Shown piece by piece: positions 55,162 through 63,482 of a DNA stretch of 64,000 nucleotides (position 1 is its first letter; every line of letters begins with the position of its first letter). The translations under genes were made by a program, and so were the position numbers. Where the stretch lies: the NCBI RefSeq assembly GCF_013385825.1, contig NZ_JACAPG010000008.1, forward strand, positions 1-64,000, written 5' to 3'. The stretch is from Pseudomonas reactans (GTDB lineage: Bacteria > Pseudomonadota > Gammaproteobacteria > Pseudomonadales > Pseudomonadaceae). The notes beneath the pieces are model-generated. The model had not been told where the DNA came from, ran no database searches, and saw only the letters and a list, made by a program, of their open reading frames with translations.

Positions 55162-56301
55162 TCAGCGCTGTAGAACCGCCTTCACTGCCGCTACCGACCG
55201 CTCCACATCCGCCTCTGTCATCGCCGTAAACATCGGCAACGACACGATCAAACGACCGACCTTTTCCGCCACCGGGAACATGCCTTCCTTGAACCCCTGT
55301 GCCCGATAGAGACTCAGCAGGTGGATCGGCGGGTAGTGATAGCCAATGCCTACGCCGTGGGCCTGCATCTGCTCCATGAAGGTGGCGCGGGCCGGCAGGC
55401 CGTCCTGGCGCTCTGGCAACACCAGTTGGAACAGGTGCCAGTTGCTGTTTTCGAAGTCGGCCGGTGGCAGTTGTGCGCCGTACAACGCTTCAAAATCACT
55501 GCCAAAGCACTTGAAGTAGTGCCGCGCCAGGTTCTGGCGATGCGCGGTGATCTTCTCGATATGGGCAAACTGCCCCAGGCCAATGGCGGCGGCGATGTCG
55601 GTCATATTGAACTTGCCGCCCAGCACATCTACATCCAAGCCATCGAAGCCGGTGCGGGTCACGCCTTGCAGGCGATACTTCTCGGCCAGACGCGCTTCCT
55701 CGGCATTGTTCAACACCAGGCAACCGCCCTCGGAAGAAGTGATGTTCTTGTTGGCCTGGAAGCTGAACGACACGAAATCACCGGTGGCGCCGATGCGCTC
55801 GCCATCCCAGCTCGAACCCAGTGCCTGGGCCGCGTCTTCGACGATGCGCAGGTTGTACTTGTTCGCCAGTGCGTACAGCATCGGCATGTCGAGGGGCAGG
55901 CCGGCCAGGTAAACCGGGATGATCGCCTTGGTGCGCGGGGTAATCGCGGCTTCCACCTGAGCCAGGTCGATGTTGCGGGTGACCGGGTCGATATCGGCAA
56001 ACACCGGCGTGGCGCCGACTTCCAGGATCACGTTGGCCGTGGCCACCCAGGAGATCGGTGTGGTGATGACTTCATCGCCCGGCCCGATGCCGGCAATGCG
56101 CAAGGCAATCTCCATGGTGCAGGTGCCCGAGTTGAAGGTGCGCACCGGCCGGCCGCCAAAGTATTCCGACAGCTGAGCTTCGAATGCCTGCACTTTCGGC
56201 CCGCTGGTGATCCAGCCTGAGCGCAGTACATCGCCGACCGCCGAGATGGTGGCTTCATCAATGGTGGGTTTGGAGAACGGCAGAAAGGGCTGTTGGCTCA
56301 T
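55162..56301 (-). CDS. DegT/DnrJ/EryC1/StrS family PLP-dependent aminotransferase
   Basis: 379 residues. Family blocks: LPFSKPTIDEATISAVGDVLRSGWITSGPKVQAFE, FNSGTCTMEIALRIAGIGPGDEVITTPISWVATAN, VEDAAQALGSSWDG and the PLP lysine K185 in FSFQANKNITSSEGG. Later GGKFNMTDIAAAIGLGQ and YHYPPIHLLSLY occur, the latter resembling ArnB/WbpE-type enzymes. Such enzymes aminate keto-sugars for O-antigen, LPS or antibiotic sugars. No other sugar-nucleotide gene is adjacent, so the pathway is unknown. It occupies the position where gcvP would be expected. Confidence 0.85.
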   Translation of the reverse strand: MSQQPFLPFSKPTIDEATISAVGDVLRSGWITSGPKVQAFEAQLSEYFGGRPVRTFNSGTCTMEIALRIAGIGPGDEVITTPISWVATANVILEVGATPVFADIDPVTRNIDLAQVEAAITPRTKAIIPVYLAGLPLDMPMLYALANKYNLRIVEDAAQALGSSWDGERIGATGDFVSFSFQANKNITSSEGGCLVLNNAEEARLAEKYRLQGVTRTGFDGLDVDVLGGKFNMTDIAAAIGLGQFAHIEKITAHRQNLARHYFKCFGSDFEALYGAQLPPADFENSNWHLFQLVLPERQDGLPARATFMEQMQAHGVGIGYHYPPIHLLSLYRAQGFKEGMFPVAEKVGRLIVSLPMFTAMTEADVERSVAAVKAVLQR

Positions 56302-56419
56302 GACGACGAAGGCATCCGTTTCAGATTGGCGATGAGTAGGCGAGGTATCAGTACCGGCATGGTGGCACGGCTTGACTGAATATAGCCTGTCGTCTGTGAA
56401 TGAATCGTCGCCGTCCGGG

Positions 56420-56448
56420 TAAAAAAATGCCGCTTCAACAGCGGCATT
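56420..56448 (-). terminator. Terminator of the outer-membrane barrel gene
   Basis: Minus strand: AATGCCGCT-GTTGA-AGCGGCATT followed by TTTTT. Sits 13-41 bases past the stop of the minus-strand gene. Confidence 0.85.
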
Positions 56449-56460
56449 CTCTACCGGGCT

Positions 56461-57126
56461 TTAGAAGGTGTAGCGCGCTTCCAGGAACACATTTTGTTCC
56501 TTGAGCTTGCCTTTGAGTTGTTCGTCCCTGGCGTTCACGCGGTTTGCGAAGGTGTTGTAGCCGGTTTCAATATCGCCCATGGCGATGTAACGATAACCAG
56601 CCCCCAGTGTGATTTGCTCACTAACCTTGGCTTCCAGCCCCATGCCTACACTGTAGGCAAAGTTGTGTTGGCGATTATTGGCAAAGCGACGGGTCTCGTT
56701 GGTTTGATAGCCTTCGGCTTCAATGCGAGCGACACCCATACCGGCCATACCGTAAAACGACAGCCACTGGTTTATAGGGATGTCTTTATAGCCATTGAGC
56801 ATCAAGCGTTGGCTCTGGACATACAGGCTGTTGACGTTGGCATTAAAGGGGGCCCAGTAGGATTTGAATGTCGAGTTGTTCGGCATCGTGTATTCCCCTT
56901 CCATACGCCAGCCATTCTCAAAGGCATAACCAGCGGCGAAAGAGGCCACGAATGACTTGCTGCTATCCGGAGCGTCCACCCGTTCAGTCACGCGAGGGCT
57001 GGTGAGCAGTGAGCTGGAGAGGTTCTGGCGGGCGTTGTTGAATTTGGCTGATCCGTACCAGCTTTCTGCCTGGACGTAGGCGGTAGCAAAGACAGAAAGC
57101 AGCAGTGCGTAGGCAATCTTTTGCAT
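56461..57126 (-). CDS. Outer-membrane beta-barrel protein (OmpA-like/porin family)
   Basis: 221 residues. A signal peptide ends TAYVQA-ES. The mature part alternates hydrophobic and polar residues with many aromatic strands: SFVASFAAGYAFENGWRMEGEYTM, LSFYGMAGMGVARIEAEGY, FAYSVGMGLEAKVSEQITLGAGYRYIAMGDIETGY, ending VFLEARYTF with a terminal Phe. It has the general shape of eight-stranded barrels of the OMP_b-brl type; ligand or role unknown. Single gene with its own terminator. Confidence 0.7.
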   Translation of the reverse strand: MQKIAYALLLSVFATAYVQAESWYGSAKFNNARQNLSSSLLTSPRVTERVDAPDSSKSFVASFAAGYAFENGWRMEGEYTMPNNSTFKSYWAPFNANVNSLYVQSQRLMLNGYKDIPINQWLSFYGMAGMGVARIEAEGYQTNETRRFANNRQHNFAYSVGMGLEAKVSEQITLGAGYRYIAMGDIETGYNTFANRVNARDEQLKGKLKEQNVFLEARYTF

Positions 57127-57268
57127 GGGCAGTGATTCGCTTTATTTAAAAAGGAATCCTTAGCTTGTTGCCTGGCAGGATGAGGCTCGACAGGACTTCT
57201 CTTTGGTTAGCTGTGAAAGCAGGAATGCTTACGTAGTGCTTAGCGGCGATGAGCGTAGGAATTGAAGA

Positions 57269-57303
57269 CAAAAAAATACCGCTGTTTAAAGCGGCATTTT
57301 TTA
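57269..57303 (-). terminator. Terminator of the DUF2388 gene
   Basis: Minus strand: AATGCCGCTTTAAACAGCGGTATT (one G-T pair) followed by TTTTTTT. The stem is nearly the same as that at 56420-56448. Confidence 0.8.
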
Positions 57304-57314
57304 TCGAGCCCGAG

Positions 57315-57629
57315 TTATTCGGTAACGGCGTTTTTCGCGAGGATGGCGTTGGCCAACTCCATGTCCGTGGCTTGCAGGCCAGGGTTGTCGGCGCGGACTT
57401 TCTGCATGGCGGCTTCCAGGTACGGGCCACGGATGCCGCCGTCGCTGGCAACAAAGCTGCCTGCGTCGTCTTGTGCGGCGACCACCAACTTGTGGTCCTT
57501 GAAGGTCAGGTACGTCGAGCCGGTGGTGGCACCCGACGAGATGACATTGCGCCAGAAACTGTCGGCCATGGCTGAACCGACTGGGAGGGAAAGCACAGCG
57601 AGGGTTGCGACAGCATATTTGAGACGCAT
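57315..57629 (-). CDS. DUF2388 domain secreted protein
   Basis: 104 residues from ATG 57629. A signal peptide (SLPVGSAMA-DS) is followed by a small conserved body: SFWRNVISSGATTGSTYLTFKDHKLVVAAQDDAGSFVASDGGIRGPYLEAAMQKVRADNP. DUF2388 proteins are a Pseudomonas-type family of small exported proteins, often in several paralogues. Function unknown. Confidence 0.82.
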   Translation of the reverse strand: MRLKYAVATLAVLSLPVGSAMADSFWRNVISSGATTGSTYLTFKDHKLVVAAQDDAGSFVASDGGIRGPYLEAAMQKVRADNPGLQATDMELANAILAKNAVTE

Positions 57630-57698
57630 GATGGGTGACTCCGGGTGGGTTATCTGTACTTTATGATTGTAGTTAACCCAACCGAGTTCCATCACTGA

Positions 57699-58145
57699 CT
57701 AAACAGTTTCAACCCTTAACACCACGCCCTCCTGGCCAACCACCCGGACTTGAGCGCCTACGGGGCTGTCTGGACCCGTCACCATCCACACGCCGTCACC
57801 GACTTTTACCTTGCCCCGGCCATCCACAATCGCTTGATGCACCATGAAGGTGCGGCCGATCAGTTCCGAACCGCGTTCGTTGAGGCCCGGCTGGTCGCTG
57901 GCTTTGGCACTGCTGCGCTGGCGCTTCCACCAATACACGGCTGTCAGGATCGACAACACGGCAAACAACAGAAGTTGCCACTCCAGCCCCAAAGGCGGCA
58001 CCAGGAACTTGATCACGCCCACGGCCGCCGCGGCGATGCCCATCCACAGCAGGTAACCACCGGCGCCGAATACTTCAAGAATCAACAGGACCGTACCCAG
58101 CGCCAGCCAATCCCAAAACGACAGATGCTGCAGGAAATCCCACAT
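57699..58145 (-). CDS. NfeD family membrane protein
   Basis: 148 residues from ATG 58145. Two or three membrane helices (WDWLALGTVLLILEVFGAGGYLLWMGIAAAAVGVIKF, LLLFAVLSILTAVYWW) precede a C-terminal OB-fold domain (ELIGRTFMVHQAIVDGRGKVKVGDGVWMV). This short NfeD type pairs with SPFH proteins; the neighbour is exactly that, 10 bp upstream on the same strand. Together they probably organise membrane microdomains or quality control. Confidence 0.88.
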   Translation of the reverse strand: MWDFLQHLSFWDWLALGTVLLILEVFGAGGYLLWMGIAAAAVGVIKFLVPPLGLEWQLLLFAVLSILTAVYWWKRQRSSAKASDQPGLNERGSELIGRTFMVHQAIVDGRGKVKVGDGVWMVTGPDSPVGAQVRVVGQEGVVLRVETV

Positions 58146-58155
58146 GGCGCTGGCC

Positions 58156-59076
58156 TCAGCCTTTCTTGTTGTCGAACGTTGCCTTGACGATCTCGCCGAT
58201 ACCGCCGACCGCACCGATCACCTGGCTGGCTTCCAGCGGCATCAGGATGACCTTGCTGTTGTTGGCCGATGCCAGCTTGCCCAGTGCGTCGATGTATTTC
58301 TGCGCGACAAAGTAGTTGACCGCCTGCACGTTGCCCGACGCAATCGCTTCTGACACCACCTGGGTCGCGCGGGCTTCAGCTTCGGCCTGACGCTCACGGG
58401 CTTCGGACTCAAGGAATGCCGCCTGTCGGCTACCTTCGGCCTCAAGAATCTGCGCCTGTTTCTTGCCTTCGGCGGTCAGGATTGCCGACGCTCGAAGGCC
58501 TTCAGCCTCAAGGATTTGCGCACGCTTGATACGCTCGGCTTTCATCTGGCCCGACATGGCGGCCATCAGGTCGGCAGGCGGGCTGATGTCCTTGATCTCG
58601 ATACGGGTGATCTTGATGCCCCATGGCGCCGTGGCTTCATCCACGGTTTTCAGCAGTTTTTCGTTGATGCCGTCACGCTGGCTGAGCATGGCATCCAGTT
58701 CCATGGAGCCGAGCACGGTACGGATGTTGGTTTGCAACAGGTTGCGGATGGCATGTTCGAGGTTGTTGACCTCGTAGGCGGCCTGGGCAGTGTTGACCAC
58801 CTGGAAGAAGCACACGGCGTCGATCTGCACGGTGGCGTTATCAGCCGTGATGACTTCTTGGGGCGGGATATCCAGCACGCTTTCCATCACGTTGATCTTG
58901 CGACCGATGCGGTCCATGACCGGGATGATGATGTTCAGGCCAGGTTTGAGGGTGTTGGTGTAGCGGCCGAAACGTTCGACCGTCCATTGGTAACCCTGGG
59001 GGACGACCTTGAAGCCCATGAACAGGATGGCGATGGCCAAACCCACGAAAAGAAGCAGTACGGTTCCGATCTGCAT
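58156..59076 (-). CDS. SPFH/stomatin family protein (QmcA-like)
   Basis: 306 residues. One N-terminal membrane segment ([17 protein letters not shown]), the SPFH domain ([34 protein letters not shown] ... [18 protein letters not shown]), then a long Ala/Glu/Arg-rich coiled coil ([21 protein letters not shown]). E. coli QmcA (YbbK) is encoded beside an NfeD protein too. It forms large membrane-bound oligomers, often with FtsH-type proteases. Confidence 0.9.
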   Translation of the reverse strand: MQIGTVLLLFVGLAIAILFMGFKVVPQGYQWTVERFGRYTNTLKPGLNIIIPVMDRIGRKINVMESVLDIPPQEVITADNATVQIDAVCFFQVVNTAQAAYEVNNLEHAIRNLLQTNIRTVLGSMELDAMLSQRDGINEKLLKTVDEATAPWGIKITRIEIKDISPPADLMAAMSGQMKAERIKRAQILEAEGLRASAILTAEGKKQAQILEAEGSRQAAFLESEARERQAEAEARATQVVSEAIASGNVQAVNYFVAQKYIDALGKLASANNSKVILMPLEASQVIGAVGGIGEIVKATFDNKKG

Positions 59077-59153
59077 AGCGATTCCCTATCTGAATGTGTC
59101 AGTGAAACGACGTTGGGCCGATTGTAACGGTGTTGTCACCGATAAGAACGGTT

Positions 59154-60833
59154 TCACTGCTTATCAAACAAAGGATTTGTTACGGAATCCCCAGGCGTTA
59201 CTCGCAATACCTCCGCCATCGTGGTCAGTCCCGCTTCGACCTTTCGCATCCCGGCCATGCGCAGGCCGCACATGCCTTGGGCAATAGCCGCCTGGCGCAA
59301 GGCCTGCACATCGGCACCGGGTGTGATCAGGGTTTTGAGTGTTTCATTCAGCACCATGATTTCGTAAACACCGGCTCGCCCCCGATAACCGCTGTTTCGA
59401 CATTCAACACACCCGGTAGCCTCGTGGACGTCGCCCACCGCGTGCTTGCAGTGAGGGCACAACACCCGCACCAACCGTTGCGCCATCACACCCAACAAGG
59501 TGGCTTTGATCAAATAATGAGCAATGCCCAGCTCCTGCAAACGGCTGATGGCGCTGGGTGCGTCGTTGGTATGCAGCGTTGACAGCACCAGATGCCCGGT
59601 CAGCGCGGCCTGGATCGCCATCTCGGCGGTCTCCTGGTCGCGGATCTCGCCGATCATGATGATGTCCGGGTCCTGGCGCAGCAGGGCGCGGATGCCGCCG
59701 GCGAAGGTCAGGTCGATGTTGTGTTGCACCTGCATCTGATTGAATGCTGGTTCAACCATCTCGATTGGGTCTTCCACTGTGCACAGGTTGACCTCCCGGG
59801 TCGCCAGTTGCCTGAGCGTGGTGTAAAGGGTGCTGGTCTTGCCTGAGCCGGTCGGGCCGGTTACCAGGATGATGCCGTGGGTCTGGCTTGTCATGGATTG
59901 CCAGCGTTGCTGGTCATCAGCCGACAAACCCAGCTGGTCAAAGCCCTTGAGCAGGACCTGCGGGTCGAAAATCCGCATCACCAGCTTCTCGCCAAACGCC
60001 GTGGGCAAGGTGGACAGACGCAGCTCAACTTCCGCGCCCGTCGGGCTTTTGGTCTTGACCCGTCCGTCCTGGGGCCTGCGTTTTTCTGCCACGTTCATGC
60101 GACCCAGGCTTTTCAGGCGGCTGACGACTGCCATCGTCACCTGGGGCGGAAATTGATAGACGTCGTGCAACAGCCCGTCGATGCGAAAGCGCACACGCCC
60201 TTGTTCACGGCAGGGCTCGATATGGATATCACTGGCGCGCTGGGCGAACGCGTACTGCAGCAGCCAATCGACGATATTGACGATATGCGCGTCGTTGGCA
60301 TCCGGCTCCTGATCACTGGCACCGAGGTTGAGCAGGTCGACATTGCCAGGCGCCGTGACCTTTTGATCGGCGCCGCTGACGGATTTTGCCAGTCGGTAGA
60401 ACTCATCGATGCAGCGTGTAATGTCCTGGGGATTGGCAACCACGCGCTTGATCGAGCGCTTGAGCACCTGCGAAAGCCCGGCTTCCCAACTGGTGACATG
60501 GGGCTGTGCGCTGGCGACGGTGACGGTGTGCGCATCCACCGCCACCGCGAGGATGGCGTGGCGCTGGGCGAATGCGTGGGACATCAGCGGCACCACTGTC
60601 GCCACGTCGATCTTCAAGGGGTCGATGCGCAGGTAAGGTTGCCTGGCCTGTTGGGCGAGCCATTCGGTCAGGGTTTCCAGGCATGGGCCTTGGGCTGCGA
60701 TACTCTCCAGAGGATGCTGGGTGTTGCTGGCCGGCAGCGTCGACAAGCGTTGGGCGAGTTCAGGCGTGATCAGCCGCCCTTCGAGCAAAGCCGGCAAGAG
60801 CTGATGCAGTTCCAATCGTTGATCAACCGGCAT
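59154..60833 (-). CDS. GspE/PilB-type secretion ATPase, orphan
   Basis: 559 residues. N-terminal GspE_N-like domain (about 1-150), then the ATPase: LKSLGRMNVAEKRRPQDGRVK, Walker A GPTGSGKT (326-333), Asp box CTVEDPIEM, Walker B DPDIIMIGEIRD (388-399), His box GHLVLSTLHTNDAPSAISRL and the zinc tetracysteine C459/C462-C475/C478. All catalytic parts look intact. No pseudopilin, platform or secretin gene is nearby, so it either powers a machine encoded elsewhere or is a stand-alone ATPase. The syntenic P. aeruginosa gene is likewise isolated. Confidence 0.88.
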   Translation of the reverse strand: MPVDQRLELHQLLPALLEGRLITPELAQRLSTLPASNTQHPLESIAAQGPCLETLTEWLAQQARQPYLRIDPLKIDVATVVPLMSHAFAQRHAILAVAVDAHTVTVASAQPHVTSWEAGLSQVLKRSIKRVVANPQDITRCIDEFYRLAKSVSGADQKVTAPGNVDLLNLGASDQEPDANDAHIVNIVDWLLQYAFAQRASDIHIEPCREQGRVRFRIDGLLHDVYQFPPQVTMAVVSRLKSLGRMNVAEKRRPQDGRVKTKSPTGAEVELRLSTLPTAFGEKLVMRIFDPQVLLKGFDQLGLSADDQQRWQSMTSQTHGIILVTGPTGSGKTSTLYTTLRQLATREVNLCTVEDPIEMVEPAFNQMQVQHNIDLTFAGGIRALLRQDPDIIMIGEIRDQETAEMAIQAALTGHLVLSTLHTNDAPSAISRLQELGIAHYLIKATLLGVMAQRLVRVLCPHCKHAVGDVHEATGCVECRNSGYRGRAGVYEIMVLNETLKTLITPGADVQALRQAAIAQGMCGLRMAGMRKVEAGLTTMAEVLRVTPGDSVTNPLFDKQ

Positions 60834-60916
60834 GAAGGTTTTCCTGGGGGCAGTGGGTGTGAATCCCAGGCTAGCCAGCCTCTGAAGATCTGCCTCCCAG
60901 CGTGTATTGCAGGCTT

Positions 60917-61255
60917 TTACTGGGCGACCGCAACCACTGCTTGAGGCCCCACGGAATCAGCCGACCACATATCCAGTGTGCACACGCTGATCAGGTTTCG
61001 AATCTTTTCACCGATCACTTGGGCGCGGTGCCAGCTCAGGCCGTCCATCATGATGTCGATGTTCAGCAGGTCATCTTCCCGATTCACCGTGACCTGTCGC
61101 GGCGTGAGGCATTGCAGCGCGAAATAGTTAAGGACCCGGCATAAAACATCAGGCTCCGCCTCTGCGACGACCCGGTAGTGCGCCTGGCAATGAACGCTGG
61201 TGACGGCCCACGCATCGACGCGGGTAACAGGGTGGGTGGTTTCAACGGCGTGCAT
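60917..61255 (-). CDS. ACT-like small protein, divergent from an Lrp regulator
   Basis: 112 residues from ATG 61255, preceded by GGAG. The core HYRVVAEAEPDVLCRVLNYFALQCLTPRQVTVNREDDLLNIDIMMDGLSWHRAQVIGEKIRNLISVCTLDM has the beta-alpha-beta-beta-alpha-beta rhythm of ACT domains and resembles the IlvM/IlvN regulatory type. ACT domains bind amino acids and control linked enzymes. No biosynthetic enzyme is encoded next to it; instead an Lrp/AsnC gene lies divergent, 127 bp away. Fold by inspection only. Confidence 0.55.
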   Translation of the reverse strand: MHAVETTHPVTRVDAWAVTSVHCQAHYRVVAEAEPDVLCRVLNYFALQCLTPRQVTVNREDDLLNIDIMMDGLSWHRAQVIGEKIRNLISVCTLDMWSADSVGPQAVVAVAQ

Positions 61256-61382
61256 GGGAAAGCTCCAGATTCGACTGTAGAAATTTTTACATTCGCCAAC
61301 GGAGATTTCTTATCTAAGATGAGCCTGTTTCAGGATTAATCGAATTGAGCAATTCAAGATAAGCATCATCAAAGGTATTTAT

Positions 61383-61847
61383 ATGCACAGCGAGTTGGAC
61401 GTCTACGACCGCCGTATCCTGGCCCTGTTACAAGAGGATGCCTCGCTGTCGAGTGCGCAGATCGCCGAGCAGGTCGGCTTATCCCAGTCACCGTGCTGGC
61501 GGCGTATTCAACGTCTCAAGGAAGAGGGGGTGATTCGCGGCCAGGTGACGTTACTGGACCGCAAGAAGATCGGCCTCAACACGCAGATCTTTGCCGAGGT
61601 CAAACTCAACGCCCACGGCCGCTCCAACTTCACTGAGTTCACCGACGCGATTCGCGGGTTTCCGGAAGTGCTGGAGTGTTATGTGCTGATGGGGGCGGTG
61701 GATTTTCTGCTGCGCATCGTCACCTCCGACATCGAGGCGTACGAGCGGTTTTTCTTCGAGAAGTTGTCGATGGTGCCTGGGATTCAGGAGGTCAATTCGA
61801 TTGTGGCGTTGTCGGAAATAAAATCCACCACAAGCCTGCCAGTGTAG
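61383..61847 (+). CDS. Lrp/AsnC family transcriptional regulator
   Basis: 154 residues. N-terminal HTH: LDVYDRRILALLQEDASLSSAQIAEQVGLSQSPCWRRIQRLKEEGVIRG. C-terminal RAM/ACT-like domain: EVKLNAHGRSNFTEFTDAIRGFPEVLECYVLMGAVDFLLRIVTSDIEAYERFF. Such regulators sense amino acids as dimers to octamers. The divergent ACT-like gene is the obvious local target; the AT-rich interval between them should hold the operator. Confidence 0.92.
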   Translation: MHSELDVYDRRILALLQEDASLSSAQIAEQVGLSQSPCWRRIQRLKEEGVIRGQVTLLDRKKIGLNTQIFAEVKLNAHGRSNFTEFTDAIRGFPEVLECYVLMGAVDFLLRIVTSDIEAYERFFFEKLSMVPGIQEVNSIVALSEIKSTTSLPV

Positions 61848-61857
61848 ATGAAGCCTC

Positions 61858-61950
61858 TGTGGCGAGGGAGCTTGCTCCCGCTGGGCTGCGCAGCGGCCCC
61901 AAAAATCGGGAGCGCTGCGCACTCCAACGGGAGCAAGCTCCCTCGCCACA
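61858..61950. repeat. REPIN, TGTGGCGAGGGAGC type
   Basis: The arms 61858-61880 and 61928-61950 are reverse complements around GGGAGCTTGCTCCCG. Inner sequence adds GGGCTGCGCAGCGGCCCC. Lies between convergent lrp-type and CYTH genes. Confidence 0.92.
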
Positions 61951-61956
61951 GTTTAT

Positions 61957-63324
61957 TTACAGGCGCAGCAGAGTTTTCCAGGCACGGTTCTGGAATACCG
62001 CAATCGCCTGATGCATCCGCGCATCCAGCGACTCATCGGTGATCGGCTGGTTGGCCAGTTGCGCCAACTTGTTCAGCTCGCCGTACAGACGGTCCAGTTC
62101 CGGGATGTCGACCACATGACGCGCATGGTGCAGCCAGGCCTGGATGCGTTCGATGCGCGGCAGTTGCTCGGCCAGGTCTTCCGGCTGTTGCTGGTAGCGC
62201 GGCAGTTGCAGGGCGACGGCATCGTCGGCCAGCAGGCGTGGCAGCCAGTTGGTGATTTGCGCAGCGCCTTGGCGGTTGCCACGTACGTTGCGGTCGGCGG
62301 TCCAGGTCCGGGCCAGCAGCCAGCGCGAAGCGTTCAGTGAGAACAGGCCCCAGCGCACGTCTTCCAGTTCTTCGATGAACTGTTCCGGCGCGGCTTTGCG
62401 GATGTCTTCGTCGTCGTCACCGGCTTGCACCAGTGGGCGCCAGTCTTCCAGCAGAGCATCCAGTGCGCTGCGCAGTTCGCTGGTGGATTGACGTGGTGCA
62501 GCCTGACCGAGGCTGCCGACCAAGGCGCGCAGTTCGCCGAGGTTGTCGACCCAGTCTTGCAGCAGGCGCCAATGGCCATTGAAACGGTATTGCTCGGCCA
62601 AGCGCTGGCTGCTGCCCAGCAGGTGCCACATGATCGCGGCGAAGGCATCGTCCAGCGGCATTTCAGCGTGGATCTGCGGCGCCGGCAGGCTCAGGGAGTA
62701 GCTGCTGGCGTCGTACAGGCGGTAGCCGCGCTCGGCCTTGCTGATATCGCACGGCATCAGGGCCAGGGTGGCGGCCAGTTCGGCGGCCAGTTCCAGCAAT
62801 GCAGCCGGTTCGCCTTCGCGCAGTTCCAGTTCCAGCTCGCAGATTTCTTCTTTCTGCTTTCCGACCACCACGTGGCCCAGGTCCAGGGCGGCTTCGATCA
62901 CCACCTTGGCCTTGCCACGGCCCCAGGCGATTTCGGCGCGTTCACGCACGAAGTCGGTGGTGAAGATCGGCTTGAGGTTTTTTTTATCCAGCTCGGCCAG
63001 TTGCTCGGGCCAGCATTCGCCGTCGAGTTTTTTCACGTCGAGCTTGGCTTTGGGCAATTCCCAATTGTATTCGTTACGTTCCGACAAGCCAGCGACGCTT
63101 TGGCCACGGGTCTTGAGGGTCTGGATGATGTCGTCACCGTCCTTGCGCAGGCGCAGGGCGACTTTGGCCTGGGCCAGGTCGCGCTCGGGGGTGTCGAAAT
63201 ACTGGTTCATCAACTCACGGCGTTCCCAGCCACTTTTGTTGCGTTTTTTCAGCAGCGGGTGCTCACGCAGCGCGGCGAGGGTCTCGCGGCTGACGCGAAG
63301 CTTGATTTCAGTTTCTTTTTGCAT
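61957..63324 (-). CDS. CYTH domain protein with CHAD-like C-terminus (inorganic triphosphatase YgiF-like)
   Basis: 455 residues from ATG 63324. The ExExK metal/triphosphate motif is ETEIK at residues 4-8, and the tunnel-fold strands carry charged residues (KVALRLRKDGDDIIQTLKTRG, AKVVIEAALDLGHVV, EICELELELREGE). The C-terminal half (about 230-455) is helical with many His/Arg residues, as in CHAD domains that bind polyphosphate. E. coli YgiF hydrolyses inorganic triphosphate. A link to the nearby ppk/ppx polyphosphate genes is thematic only. Confidence 0.85.
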   Translation of the reverse strand: MQKETEIKLRVSRETLAALREHPLLKKRNKSGWERRELMNQYFDTPERDLAQAKVALRLRKDGDDIIQTLKTRGQSVAGLSERNEYNWELPKAKLDVKKLDGECWPEQLAELDKKNLKPIFTTDFVRERAEIAWGRGKAKVVIEAALDLGHVVVGKQKEEICELELELREGEPAALLELAAELAATLALMPCDISKAERGYRLYDASSYSLSLPAPQIHAEMPLDDAFAAIMWHLLGSSQRLAEQYRFNGHWRLLQDWVDNLGELRALVGSLGQAAPRQSTSELRSALDALLEDWRPLVQAGDDDEDIRKAAPEQFIEELEDVRWGLFSLNASRWLLARTWTADRNVRGNRQGAAQITNWLPRLLADDAVALQLPRYQQQPEDLAEQLPRIERIQAWLHHARHVVDIPELDRLYGELNKLAQLANQPITDESLDARMHQAIAVFQNRAWKTLLRL

Positions 63325-63482
63325 GGCCGGTACATCCAGGATCGGGAGCGCAGCCGGGGGAAAGAGTGGCTGCCAAGGTCGTGCAGTGTACAGGACTGAG
63401 CCCGGCAACGTGCCGCAACGGTTTATTGTGTCGTGCAGATGGCTCTATAGTGGGGCTCATCCGGGAAGTCGAGAGGCCGCGT

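Noticed and set aside
55162..56301. Part of an O-antigen or aminosugar cluster
   Set aside because: No glycosyltransferase or nucleotide-sugar genes flank it; the aminotransferase is isolated.
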